Shown here piece by piece: positions 1 to 6,551 of a DNA stretch of 10,877 nucleotides. The stretch covers positions 1 through 10,877 of the forward strand of contig JBBRQP010000093.1 of NCBI GenBank assembly GCA_038226175.1, in the 5' to 3' direction. The notes beneath the pieces are model-generated. The model searched no databases. It saw only the letters and a list, made by a program, of their open reading frames with translations, and was not told where the DNA came from. The translations under genes were made by a program, and so were the position numbers. Within the stretch, counting starts at the first letter, position 1, and each line of letters begins with the position of its first letter. This stretch comes from JBBRQP01 sp038226175. Its GTDB lineage: Bacteria > Cyanobacteriota > Cyanobacteriia > Gloeobacterales > Anthocerotibacteraceae.

Positions 1-61
1 CTTTATTGAAGTAGGCAGCTAAAATCCGTTGGCGCAGATCCACTGAATATGGTTTTCCCAT
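1..61 (-). CDS. IS630-family transposase, N-terminal fragment (runs off left edge)
   Basis: On the minus strand an ATG at 61-59 opens a frame that stays open to the window edge (20 codons). It reads MGKPYSVDLRQRILAAYFNK, the 'KPYS-DLR-RI--AY' opening typical of IS630/Tc1-mariner-related transposases, which begin with a helix-turn-helix DNA-binding domain. A good Shine-Dalgarno, GGAGAGGG, lies just upstream on the same strand (about 63-71 in plus coordinates). The catalytic DDE domain would lie outside the window, so I cannot say whether the gene is intact. The family call rests only on the N-terminal motif and the ribosome-binding site. Confidence 0.62.
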   Translation of the reverse strand, partial: MGKPYSVDLRQRILAAYFNK

Positions 62-93
62 CACCCTCTCCATTTAGTCCAATTAATATAGCT

Positions 94-115
94 CTTTCAC
101 TTGAAAATTGCTGTA
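94..115. repeat. Candidate IS630 terminal inverted repeat with TA
   Basis: Read inward on the minus strand, the 20 bases at 113-94 begin CAGCAATTTTC and lie about 33 bases upstream of the transposase start. They are flanked by a TA at 114-115. IS630/mariner elements insert at TA and carry terminal repeats at about this distance. The other end of the element is outside the window, so this is a guess from position and the TA only. Confidence 0.2.
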
Positions 116-189
116 ACTATGACGTATGGCCTAGTGTAACGTGCAAAAAGTTGGGTTGTAAAATAATTGGTAAAAGTTACACTGAATTC

Positions 190-468
190 ATGAAAAATTG
201 GTGCATTTTCCTGTCATTACTGACACTCAATAGTCCTGTACGGGCCGAAACAATGGCTCTACCCGAAGAAGTGGCGCGCTTGGAAGAACTCACCTATGCC
301 CGTTCTCCTCTCAACAATCAACGCTTGACCCTAGGCGAATATGCCCAGTTACAAGAGCAACTACAAACACCCACTAACGAAGAGGTTAGTCCGGCACTCA
401 AACAACTGATCACGTTGCTACGGTTACGCAAACTCTTAAAAACCCTTGTCCCTTTTGCTCCTTTATAA
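190..468 (+). CDS. Small exported conserved hypothetical protein (92 aa)
   Basis: The reading frame is open from 49, but I chose the ATG at 190. It gives MKNWCIFLSLLTLNSPVRAE, a compact signal peptide with a basic start, a hydrophobic core and an A-x-A-like cleavage site near residue 19. The upstream extension overlaps the IS630 end and looks non-coding. The mature part is about 72 residues: an acidic and leucine-rich stretch (LPEEVARLEELTYARSPLNN), then a Q/L-rich helix and a basic hydrophobic tail ending in PFAPL. It resembles small exported proteins I associate with cyanobacteria, but no function can be assigned. No strong Shine-Dalgarno is seen. Its stop codon is one base from the stop of the convergent BtuF-like gene. 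Confidence 0.6.
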   Translation: MKNWCIFLSLLTLNSPVRAETMALPEEVARLEELTYARSPLNNQRLTLGEYAQLQEQLQTPTNEEVSPALKQLITLLRLRKLLKTLVPFAPL

Positions 469-469
469 A

Positions 470-1405
470 TCAGGACAATTGTGCCACACGATCATGCGTG
501 TAGTGGACATAAGAATCGGCAGGTGCTAGCCCCGCAAATACATCAGGATGCAGAATTTCGGCAAGTACAGCAATACCCTCGATCACCCGTGGCCCAGGGC
601 GGCTAAAGTAACTATTACCATCTGCTACATAGACCCGTTGTTGCTGGACAGCGGGTAAAGTTGACCAAAGCGGATGCGCTGTCAGTAACGACATTTCAGC
701 AAGCGCACGCTCGATACCAAACCCGCAGGGCAAAATCACCAAGACTTCTGGTGCAAAAGTAACTAGCTCTTGCCAAGTTACCCGCCGTGAAGGTTCACCG
801 CCCACATTCCAAGCGGTACCTCCGGCAAATGTCACCATCTCTGGTACCCAGTGACCGCCAGCATAGAGAGGCTCAAGCCATTCCAAACAAAAAATCCGGG
901 GCTGAGAGCGCGTGCCTATTTGGTTTTGGATCTCAGCTAACCGTTGCCTAGCTTGGGTCAAAAACGCCTCGGCTTCGGCTTGACGACCAGTAGCATCACC
1001 TATCAACGTGATGCTCGCCAAAATCTCGGCTAAATTAGTTGGCCCACAGGTGACGACTTTGGGCACGGGCCTCAATTGCTGAGCAACGGCTTGTACTAGC
1101 GGTTCGGACACCGCACACACATCACAGAGACTTTGAGTAAAAATAATATCTGGCTGCAAGGCTTGTAAAGCAGGGATATTTAAGCCATAGAGAGCCTGCT
1201 GTTGCTGGGTTTGTGCCAAAACCTGCTCTTCGATTTGTAGACTGGTCAAGCCATGAGCTAAGGCACTTGTAGTCACGACGGTCTTGGCCTCGACACCGCT
1301 TGGATAATCACATTCATGGGTGATGCCCACCACCTGATCACCCAAACCTAACAGATACAAGACTTCTGTCAAACTAGGCAAAAGTGAGACTAAGCGCTGC
1401 TTCAC
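470..1405 (-). CDS. BtuF-like cobalamin-binding-family protein (ABC substrate-binding fold)
   Basis: The 311-residue protein belongs to the periplasmic-binding-protein-like group of COG0614, often annotated as cobalamin-binding protein. The N-terminus RLVSLLPSLTEVLYLLGLGD is the first strand and helix of the fold. HECDYP (30-35), QSLCDVC (91-97), LEWLEPLYAGGHWVPEM (174-190) and NSYFSRPGPRV (264-274) are the subfamily blocks. The start is GTG at 1405-1403, overlapping the TGA of the upstream yggT-like gene (GTGA), so translation is probably coupled. No signal peptide or lipobox is present, and none can be added because an in-frame TAG lies six codons upstream. It may therefore act in the cytoplasm instead of as a classical periplasmic importer component. 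Corrinoid binding is inferred from family naming, not shown here. Confidence 0.82.
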   Translation of the reverse strand: MKQRLVSLLPSLTEVLYLLGLGDQVVGITHECDYPSGVEAKTVVTTSALAHGLTSLQIEEQVLAQTQQQQALYGLNIPALQALQPDIIFTQSLCDVCAVSEPLVQAVAQQLRPVPKVVTCGPTNLAEILASITLIGDATGRQAEAEAFLTQARQRLAEIQNQIGTRSQPRIFCLEWLEPLYAGGHWVPEMVTFAGGTAWNVGGEPSRRVTWQELVTFAPEVLVILPCGFGIERALAEMSLLTAHPLWSTLPAVQQQRVYVADGNSYFSRPGPRVIEGIAVLAEILHPDVFAGLAPADSYVHYTHDRVAQLS

Positions 1406-1665
1406 CCAATGCTCGCAAAGCTACTTAAGCCACTCTGCACCAGTTGTAGCAAAATAATCGCCACAATGGACGAGAAATCAAAGCCACCTAAGGGCGGAAT
1501 GAAGCGACGAAACAGATCCAAATAAGGGTCAGTGAGTTGGCTAATTGTCGCCCAGGGCTGAGAAAACCACTCGATGTTGGGAAACCAGGAAAGCAGAACC
1601 CGCAGGATGATGATGAAGTAGTAAAGGTTCAAAAAATTGGCAAGGGCTTGGAGTATGAGCGACAT
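1402..1665 (-). CDS. YggT/Ycf19 family membrane protein
   Basis: This 87-residue protein has two hydrophobic segments (about 5-26 and 62-85). They flank the family signature: WFPNIEWF at 27-34 and LTDPYLDLFRRFIPPLGG at 44-61, followed by a DFS block. This matches YggT, called Ycf19 in plastids and cyanobacteria, and 87 residues is a usual length. Homologues are integral membrane proteins; roles in membrane or nucleoid organisation and osmotic tolerance have been proposed for relatives, so the exact role here is unknown. An AAGGA on the minus strand lies about 11-12 bases before the ATG. The gene is first in a unit with the BtuF-like gene. Divergent promoters for it and the gene at 1773 should lie in 1666-1772, where I see no clear -35/-10 pair. 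Confidence 0.88.
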   Translation of the reverse strand: MSLILQALANFLNLYYFIIILRVLLSWFPNIEWFSQPWATISQLTDPYLDLFRRFIPPLGGFDFSSIVAIILLQLVQSGLSSFASIG

Positions 1666-1772
1666 CGTCTGTAGAGTCCTTTACTCTGGTTCTATTTCCA
1701 GTTTAATGCATGATTCCCTGATTTCCTTACAGCAGTATCTTGCCGATGACATGATCCACTGGGAGGGCTAGG

Positions 1773-2327
1773 ATGGCCTTGAAGTTATTACAAAAAACAA
1801 CGGTGAAATATCTTATTTTTCTGAGCCTCTTATTACTGCCTCTACCGCTCTGGGCGCGTCCGCTCAGTGGTCAAATCAGCCTCACTACACCTCAAGGCAG
1901 TCAACAACTTGCTAATAGCGGTGTGGTCTATGTCGTGCCAGATACGCCCAATAACTGGATTCAGCTCAATGGGCTAGCCCAACGGGTCAATCGCTGGGTG
2001 ATCCTCAGTCGTCAAACTGCCCAACACCTTAGTCAACAAGACCTCGCCTCAATGCGCGAATATACCCTAGCTCAGACGCAACTCCAGGGTTTGCTCAACC
2101 GCTTGATGCTCAGTGCCCAAGCCCAAACCGCTCAAACCTTAGCTTTGACAAACGGACAATTTATGACAGCCGATGCTCCACAAAAGGTGATCCTAGTCAG
2201 CCGCGCCCAAGTCCCTGAGTCTGGCTTAATTGTGGTGGGTTGGTGGTGTGTGCGCACCGCTAATACCCCAACAGTTATCCTCAATCAAGACCAACAGCTC
2301 TATCAAGTCAGCTTGCCATCAGAATAA
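1773..2327 (+). CDS. Exported protein of unknown function (184 aa)
   Basis: The ATG at 1773 has a good Shine-Dalgarno (GGAGG at 1762-1766, six bases away). Residues 1-28 form a clear signal peptide: basic LLQKTTVK, a long leucine core, then PLPLWA with probable cleavage before RPLSG. The roughly 155-residue mature part has a beta-looking start (GQISLTTPQGSQQLANSGVV), a central Q/A-rich helical stretch (about 82-122), and a C-terminal part with VILVSRAQVPESGLIVVGWW. I recognise no domain. It is probably periplasmic or surface-associated, since no second membrane segment or lipobox is visible. It lies 149 bases before the sugar-acid kinase, separated by a hairpin-rich gap, so co-transcription is uncertain. 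Confidence 0.7.
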   Translation: MALKLLQKTTVKYLIFLSLLLLPLPLWARPLSGQISLTTPQGSQQLANSGVVYVVPDTPNNWIQLNGLAQRVNRWVILSRQTAQHLSQQDLASMREYTLAQTQLQGLLNRLMLSAQAQTAQTLALTNGQFMTADAPQKVILVSRAQVPESGLIVVGWWCVRTANTPTVILNQDQQLYQVSLPSE

Positions 2328-2380
2328 GACCCATCAACGAGAACTAGGGCGGTCTTGGCAAAAGTAGTGCTTTCAGAAAA

Positions 2381-2458
2381 GAGCGTTGCTGCTCGATGAG
2401 GTTTTGGGGCAGCTTTTCATGATTTGCTGGCAAAACCTGCGCTAAGCTCAAAAAGAGC
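2381..2458. other. Cluster of three hairpins in the 2328-2476 gap
   Basis: Three inverted repeats follow one another. The first is GAGC (2381-2384) with GCTC (2391-2394). The second is AGGTTTTG (2399-2406) with CAAAACCT (2431-2438), extended inward by CAGC (2410-2413) with GCTG (2426-2429) around a 12-base loop. The third is GCTC (2446-2449) with GAGC (2455-2458) around five A. None is followed by a run of T on the plus strand, so a classical terminator is doubtful. The middle stem could still end transcription of the upstream gene or act as a leader structure for the kinase gene starting at 2477. Confidence 0.4.
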
Positions 2459-2476
2459 CGCTGTTAGGTTTTTCGT

Positions 2477-3799
2477 GTGAAAATTTTAGTCCTTGACGAC
2501 GACCCTACCGGTTCCCAAACGGTGCATGGCTGTCTGCTACTCCTGCGTTGGGATATCGCAACCCTACGACTGGCTTTACAAGACACCTCACCCCTATTAT
2601 TTATCCTCACCAATACCCGCGCCTTACCCCCTGAGCAGGCTGCACACATCACCCGTCAAGTCTGTTGTCATCTCAAAATCGCCCTTAGTCTAGAAAATAT
2701 CACCGAATTTTTGGTCGTGAGTCGCTCTGATTCGACGCTACGCGGTCACTATCCCATCGAAACCGATGTTATTAGCGCGGAACTCGGAAACTTTGATGCC
2801 CATTTTCTGGTACCAGCTTTTTTTGAGGGGGGACGTTTTACCCGTGACAGCATTCATTATTTGGTCGTCAATGGTGTGCCTACCCCCGTCCACCAAACCG
2901 AATTTGCACAAGATTCAGTTTTTGGCTATCACCATAGCTATTTACCTGATTATGTTGCCGAAAAAACCCAGGGGCGTATTGCCGCTCAGCAAGTCAAACG
3001 CTTACTTTTGGCTGATATCCGGGCGGGCTGTCAAGAGACTTTATTACAGTTAGTTAATAATCAATGTGTAGTTGTTGATGCCGAAACCCAGGCTGACCTT
3101 GATCAATTTGCCGCAGCCGTGTTGATCACTGTAGCTCAAGGCAAACGCTTTTTGTTTCGTTCGGCTGCCAGTTTACTTACGGCACTAGCCCAACTGCCAC
3201 CGCAGCCCACTCCTGCTGAAGCGATGTCTAGCTACATCCGTAGTCAGCAACCCGGTGCCATTATTATCGGTTCCCATGTCAAAAAAACTACTGCTCAGCT
3301 CAACTGCTTACTCACTGACTCAACGGTTAGCCCCATTCAAGTCCCAGTCGCTCGCTTGCTTCAACCCCATCAAGCCGCTCCCTTGTTAGCCGAAACTCTG
3401 GCACAAGTGTATGAAGTTTATCAGGCTGGACAAACACCTGTTATTTTCACGAGCCGTCAAGAATTGAGCTTTGCCGATACGGCGACACGGCTTAGCTTTG
3501 GGGAAGAGGTTTCGGCATTATTGATGGCAATAGTCCAAAATCTACCCCCTGATCTTGGTTTTTTGATCAGTAAGGGCGGTATCACCTCAAATGATGTCTT
3601 GAGTAAGGGGCTGAACTTGACCACCGCTCGCTTACTCGGTCAAATCCTAGCGGGCTGCTCGGTGATCTGTACACCCGCTGATCATCCATATTTGCCAAAC
3701 CTGCCCGTTGTGCTCTTTCCGGGTAATGTCGGGGATGACCAAGCCCTGCTGACGGCTTATCAACGCCTCAAGTTCACGACAAAACCACATAATTTATAA
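2477..3799 (+). CDS. Four-carbon acid sugar kinase family protein (DUF1537, OtnK/DtnK-like)
   Basis: The 440-residue protein has both halves of the family. The N-terminal sugar-acid-binding half has LDDDPTGSQTVHG (6-18), TNTRAL (45-50), SRSDSTLRGHYP (82-93) and TEFAQDSVFGY (141-151). The C-terminal nucleotide-binding half has SKGGITSNDVLSKGL (365-379) and FPGNVGDDQAL (414-424). Characterised members phosphorylate D-erythronate, D-threonate or L-threonate using ATP. The usual partner genes (4-phosphate dehydrogenase, class II aldolase, isomerase) are absent here, so the substrate is open. The start is GTG at 2477, supported because the first strand (KILVLDDD) begins at once; the Shine-Dalgarno is weak. 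The length is normal and no key motif is missing. The 3' end carries a small inverted repeat reaching into the gap before the receptor gene. Confidence 0.88.
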   Translation: MKILVLDDDPTGSQTVHGCLLLLRWDIATLRLALQDTSPLLFILTNTRALPPEQAAHITRQVCCHLKIALSLENITEFLVVSRSDSTLRGHYPIETDVISAELGNFDAHFLVPAFFEGGRFTRDSIHYLVVNGVPTPVHQTEFAQDSVFGYHHSYLPDYVAEKTQGRIAAQQVKRLLLADIRAGCQETLLQLVNNQCVVVDAETQADLDQFAAAVLITVAQGKRFLFRSAASLLTALAQLPPQPTPAEAMSSYIRSQQPGAIIIGSHVKKTTAQLNCLLTDSTVSPIQVPVARLLQPHQAAPLLAETLAQVYEVYQAGQTPVIFTSRQELSFADTATRLSFGEEVSALLMAIVQNLPPDLGFLISKGGITSNDVLSKGLNLTTARLLGQILAGCSVICTPADHPYLPNLPVVLFPGNVGDDQALLTAYQRLKFTTKPHNL

Positions 3800-3817
3800 A
3801 CTTTTCTTGCAAAAGTT
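3799..3817. repeat. Perfect inverted repeat at kinase stop / receptor leader
   Basis: AACTTTT (3799-3805) and AAAAGTT (3811-3817) form a perfect 7-bp A/T-rich stem around CTTGC. It begins on the last base of the kinase stop codon. A second ACTTTTC lies just downstream, about 3826-3832. There is no T-run after the stem, so it is a weak terminator at best. An operator or simply an A/T-rich palindrome is equally possible. Confidence 0.3.
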
Positions 3818-3844
3818 CATATTGGACTTTTCAACAGGGGAGTA

Positions 3845-6496
3845 ATGCAGTTTAATACTTATTCAATGTGTTCCCAGTTACAAGAAAGGGTGTGTGGAGT
3901 CATGAGTCATTCTTTGTTTAGTCGAACCAAAAAGAAAACTGCGAGTCAATTTGGCTATGGTGTAAAACTTTTGTGTCTGACAGTTTTGGCTGGTCTCAGC
4001 GTGGGACAAGTTAAAGCAGAAGAAACGCCGACGATTGCACAAGCTAGTTCTTTGCCTTCTAGCAACAGCGGTGCAAGTAGTTTAGCTGGACTTACTGGTA
4101 GCTATACAGCTCCGTCTGATCCTAGTGCGGCTAAGCCAAGCTTAGTTGCCCAAAAAGCTGCGCCCGTAGCTGATACGGCTGATGATGAGCCAGTTGATCT
4201 CTTAGGTGAATACAACGTGACGGCTCAACGCCGCCGTACTACAGAACGGGAAAATACCCAGACTACCTACAGCGTTACCAAAGAACAGATTAAAGCCTTC
4301 GGTGCTAGAACTGTTACCGATGCACTCAAACTTATTCCAGGATTTACCTTCGCTGATACTTTGGGCGGGGTTGTTTCTGATACCAGCAACTATCTACGGG
4401 GCTTGAATAGCCAACGCTTCCTGTTTTTGATTGATGGTGCTAACCAAGGCCGCGCTTCTAACAACCGTGCCGATACGATCGGAACCTTGCCGGTTGCGCT
4501 GATTGAACGCATCGAAGTTACTGTAGGCCCTAGTGGTGTTGTCCGCTACGGAGCTGATGCCATTGCCGGGGTTATCCAAATCATTACTAAGATTCCCGAA
4601 GGGCCACCCAAAATTGATATCAATGTGCAAGGTGGTAGCTATGGCTTCAGTCAGTACGACCTCAGCTACCAATTCACCAACGGCAAAGCTTCTGATGAAG
4701 CTGGTTATTTTGGGGCTTATCTCGGCTATCAACGGTCATCTGCCTATAACGACTACAATTACACATACAACTACGGTACTGTCACTGCCCCGGGAACCTT
4801 CGGGGGTTCTGGCACTACTTTTGTCAACGGCGCGCCTGCTGTTCCTAACGGAATTTATCCGGCAGGAACCAGTTATGACGGAACCACTTTCTCCGTCAAT
4901 ACTACGCTTAAGGGTGCTTATTTCTTCAGTGACTACTACTATGGCAAGGCCATCTTTAAGCCTGGTAAAGACCACACAATAAGCGTCTCGGTAGATCAGC
5001 AAAACCGCTCAACGGGTTCTGCGGGCAACCGGACTGGCTGTATCCCCTACGGTTACCGCTATCAATACAATGGAGCGGTCATTAGTAGTCCTATTAACAG
5101 CTACTGCTATGGCCCGTCACCTTCCTCTACACGGACTTTGGCAGGAGATGCGCGTGGTTCGGGAGATACAAATTCAGCAAACACACGAGTCAATGCGATT
5201 TGGGAATGGAATCTCAGTGAACTAAATACCCTCAAAACCCAATTTGCTTACAATAATACATTCTTGAATTTTGCCAACCCCGGCTCTCAAGGTTTAATCA
5301 ACAATCGCATCCTTGAGGCTTCAACAGAATATATTGCCCAACTGTACCCCGGTAATACCCTCAACATCGGCTACCAATTCCGTACCTTACGCTCTACTCA
5401 ACAATCCACTTTGCCAGCTGGAGCTTTGCCACCCCTTTTCGTGGATCGGGAAGCTACTACCAATGCACTCTTTGCTACAGAGGCATTAGAGTTCTACAAC
5501 AAAGCTCTGATTATCAACCTTGGTGCACGCTACACCAATGCAGTTGCTTTTGGTAACTCATTTAATTACCAAGCTGGCATCCGTTATAACTTTGGGAGTG
5601 ATGATCCGAGCAAAGCACCCTTTGGTCTGAGATTTAACTATGCTACTGCCTTCAAGCAGCCCTCCATCTCGGACTTATATGTCTCCGGAGTCATTAACTC
5701 GGCAGCAAATCCCTTCCAGCAATTCGTTGCCAATCCTGCTCTCCAACCAGAGAAAGCTCAAGGTTACGATATTGGTTTTGACATTAATCTTTCCCCGAGT
5801 GCCACCTTCCGGGCAACCTACTACCGCATTGACATCACGGATTATTTCGGTGATGGCAGCGCTTTCATCGGTAACCAGCCAACTATTGGCGGCATAGGTT
5901 TTGGGGGGCAAGATTGTAACAATTTAGGAGTTGATGCCGACGGAAATCCAATTCCGCCTTCCTTAGGCAATGGGTGTCTAGCCCAGTCCTTTCAGTCCCG
6001 TAATGCCCAATCCTACCTTACCACTGGATTTGAGTTTGTCTTGGATTGGCAACTGGATAGTGCCTGGAGAGTTAGTTTATCTCAGAACTTCAGTGATGCA
6101 CGGCCTATTGGAACTTTGGAGACGGATTTTGCCCAATTTAACGGCATCCCGACCAATGCTGGGTACTATTACGACTACGCAACCCCTGATATCCCCTTTA
6201 GCCAAACCGGCCTACTGCTGACCTACTCTACACCGGGCTTCAGCGCTGGATTAACCGGACGTTTTATCGGGCCACGTCCGACGTTTGGTCCTTACATTAC
6301 GCCTAGCTATGGTCAGTGGGATTTCACGGTTCGGGTGCCTGTAAGTGAGTCCATTACGTTTACGGGTGGGGTGTTTAACATTTTCAATGACCGCAGCATT
6401 TTAGCTAGTGGTTTGCGCTTGAGCAATAGCCCAGCTAATGCAGGGATTATTAGTCCTCCAACCACTTTCCGTATAGGTTTGGAAGCCTCTTTCTAA
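3845..6496 (+). CDS. TonB-dependent outer-membrane receptor (complete)
   Basis: The frame gives 883 residues. A signal peptide ends near A58 (GQVKA before EETPT), with KKK at 29-31 and a hydrophobic core at 38-52. The ATG at 3902 (residue 20) gives a more normal signal-peptide length and may be the true start; both starts have an SD-like GGAG only two bases upstream, and the longer start also has AGGGG. Residues 59-118 are a low-complexity Ser/Ala/Pro-rich linker. EYNVTAQRR (122-130) resembles a TonB box, followed by the plug with LKLIPGF (161-167), IERIEVTVGPS (220-230) and GADAIAGVIQIITK (236-249). The remainder is a barrel ending NIFND and a terminal Phe, the outer-membrane sorting signal. 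It would import a ligand using energy from TonB-ExbBD. The ligand is unknown, and no riboswitch or Fur-like box is evident. It is closely related to the truncated receptor at 9055-10641. Confidence 0.93.
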   Translation: MQFNTYSMCSQLQERVCGVMSHSLFSRTKKKTASQFGYGVKLLCLTVLAGLSVGQVKAEETPTIAQASSLPSSNSGASSLAGLTGSYTAPSDPSAAKPSLVAQKAAPVADTADDEPVDLLGEYNVTAQRRRTTERENTQTTYSVTKEQIKAFGARTVTDALKLIPGFTFADTLGGVVSDTSNYLRGLNSQRFLFLIDGANQGRASNNRADTIGTLPVALIERIEVTVGPSGVVRYGADAIAGVIQIITKIPEGPPKIDINVQGGSYGFSQYDLSYQFTNGKASDEAGYFGAYLGYQRSSAYNDYNYTYNYGTVTAPGTFGGSGTTFVNGAPAVPNGIYPAGTSYDGTTFSVNTTLKGAYFFSDYYYGKAIFKPGKDHTISVSVDQQNRSTGSAGNRTGCIPYGYRYQYNGAVISSPINSYCYGPSPSSTRTLAGDARGSGDTNSANTRVNAIWEWNLSELNTLKTQFAYNNTFLNFANPGSQGLINNRILEASTEYIAQLYPGNTLNIGYQFRTLRSTQQSTLPAGALPPLFVDREATTNALFATEALEFYNKALIINLGARYTNAVAFGNSFNYQAGIRYNFGSDDPSKAPFGLRFNYATAFKQPSISDLYVSGVINSAANPFQQFVANPALQPEKAQGYDIGFDINLSPSATFRATYYRIDITDYFGDGSAFIGNQPTIGGIGFGGQDCNNLGVDADGNPIPPSLGNGCLAQSFQSRNAQSYLTTGFEFVLDWQLDSAWRVSLSQNFSDARPIGTLETDFAQFNGIPTNAGYYYDYATPDIPFSQTGLLLTYSTPGFSAGLTGRFIGPRPTFGPYITPSYGQWDFTVRVPVSESITFTGGVFNIFNDRSILASGLRLSNSPANAGIISPPTTFRIGLEASF

Positions 6497-6513
6497 ACAA
6501 CTGAAGTAACCGT

Positions 6514-6551
6514 AAAAACTCTCCATCTTAATTACAAGATAGAGAGTTTTT
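6514..6551. terminator. Bidirectional Rho-independent terminator between convergent genes
   Basis: The arms at 6514-6529 (starting AAAAACTCTCC) and 6536-6551 (ending GAGAGTTTTT) pair over 15 bp with one mismatch (6524/6541) around the loop AATTAC. The T-run (6547-6551, then ATTTTT) serves the plus-strand receptor gene, and the A-run at 6514-6518 serves transcription from the minus strand. It overlaps the TAA stop (6552-6550) of the TIGR03032 gene. Confidence 0.88.

Noticed and set aside
49..189. Upstream extension of the small exported protein to an ATG at 49
   Set aside because: It overlaps the IS630 transposase start on the other strand, gives a residue run without signal-peptide logic, and the ATG at 190 starts a proper signal peptide.
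1666..1772. Divergent promoters between the yggT-like gene and the gene at 1773
   Set aside because: Promoters must lie here, but I could not find a -10 with a properly spaced -35 on either strand that stands out from background.
2347..2463. Open minus-strand stretch of 39 codons with protein-like composition in the 2328-2476 gap
   Set aside because: It has no start codon, is closed by an in-frame TAA at 2466-2464, and overlaps the hairpin cluster; a gene remnant is possible but not supported.
3799..3817. Rho-independent terminator after the kinase
   Set aside because: The stem is A/T-rich, only 7 bp, and lacks a following T-run.
3800..3844. Cobalamin riboswitch before the TonB-dependent receptor
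   Set aside because: Only 45 bases separate it from the kinase gene, too short for the riboswitch, and no B12-box-like sequence is seen.
4394..5002. Open frames on both strands inside the receptor gene
   Set aside because: They are shadows of the receptor coding sequence with no independent start signals or recognisable protein motifs.
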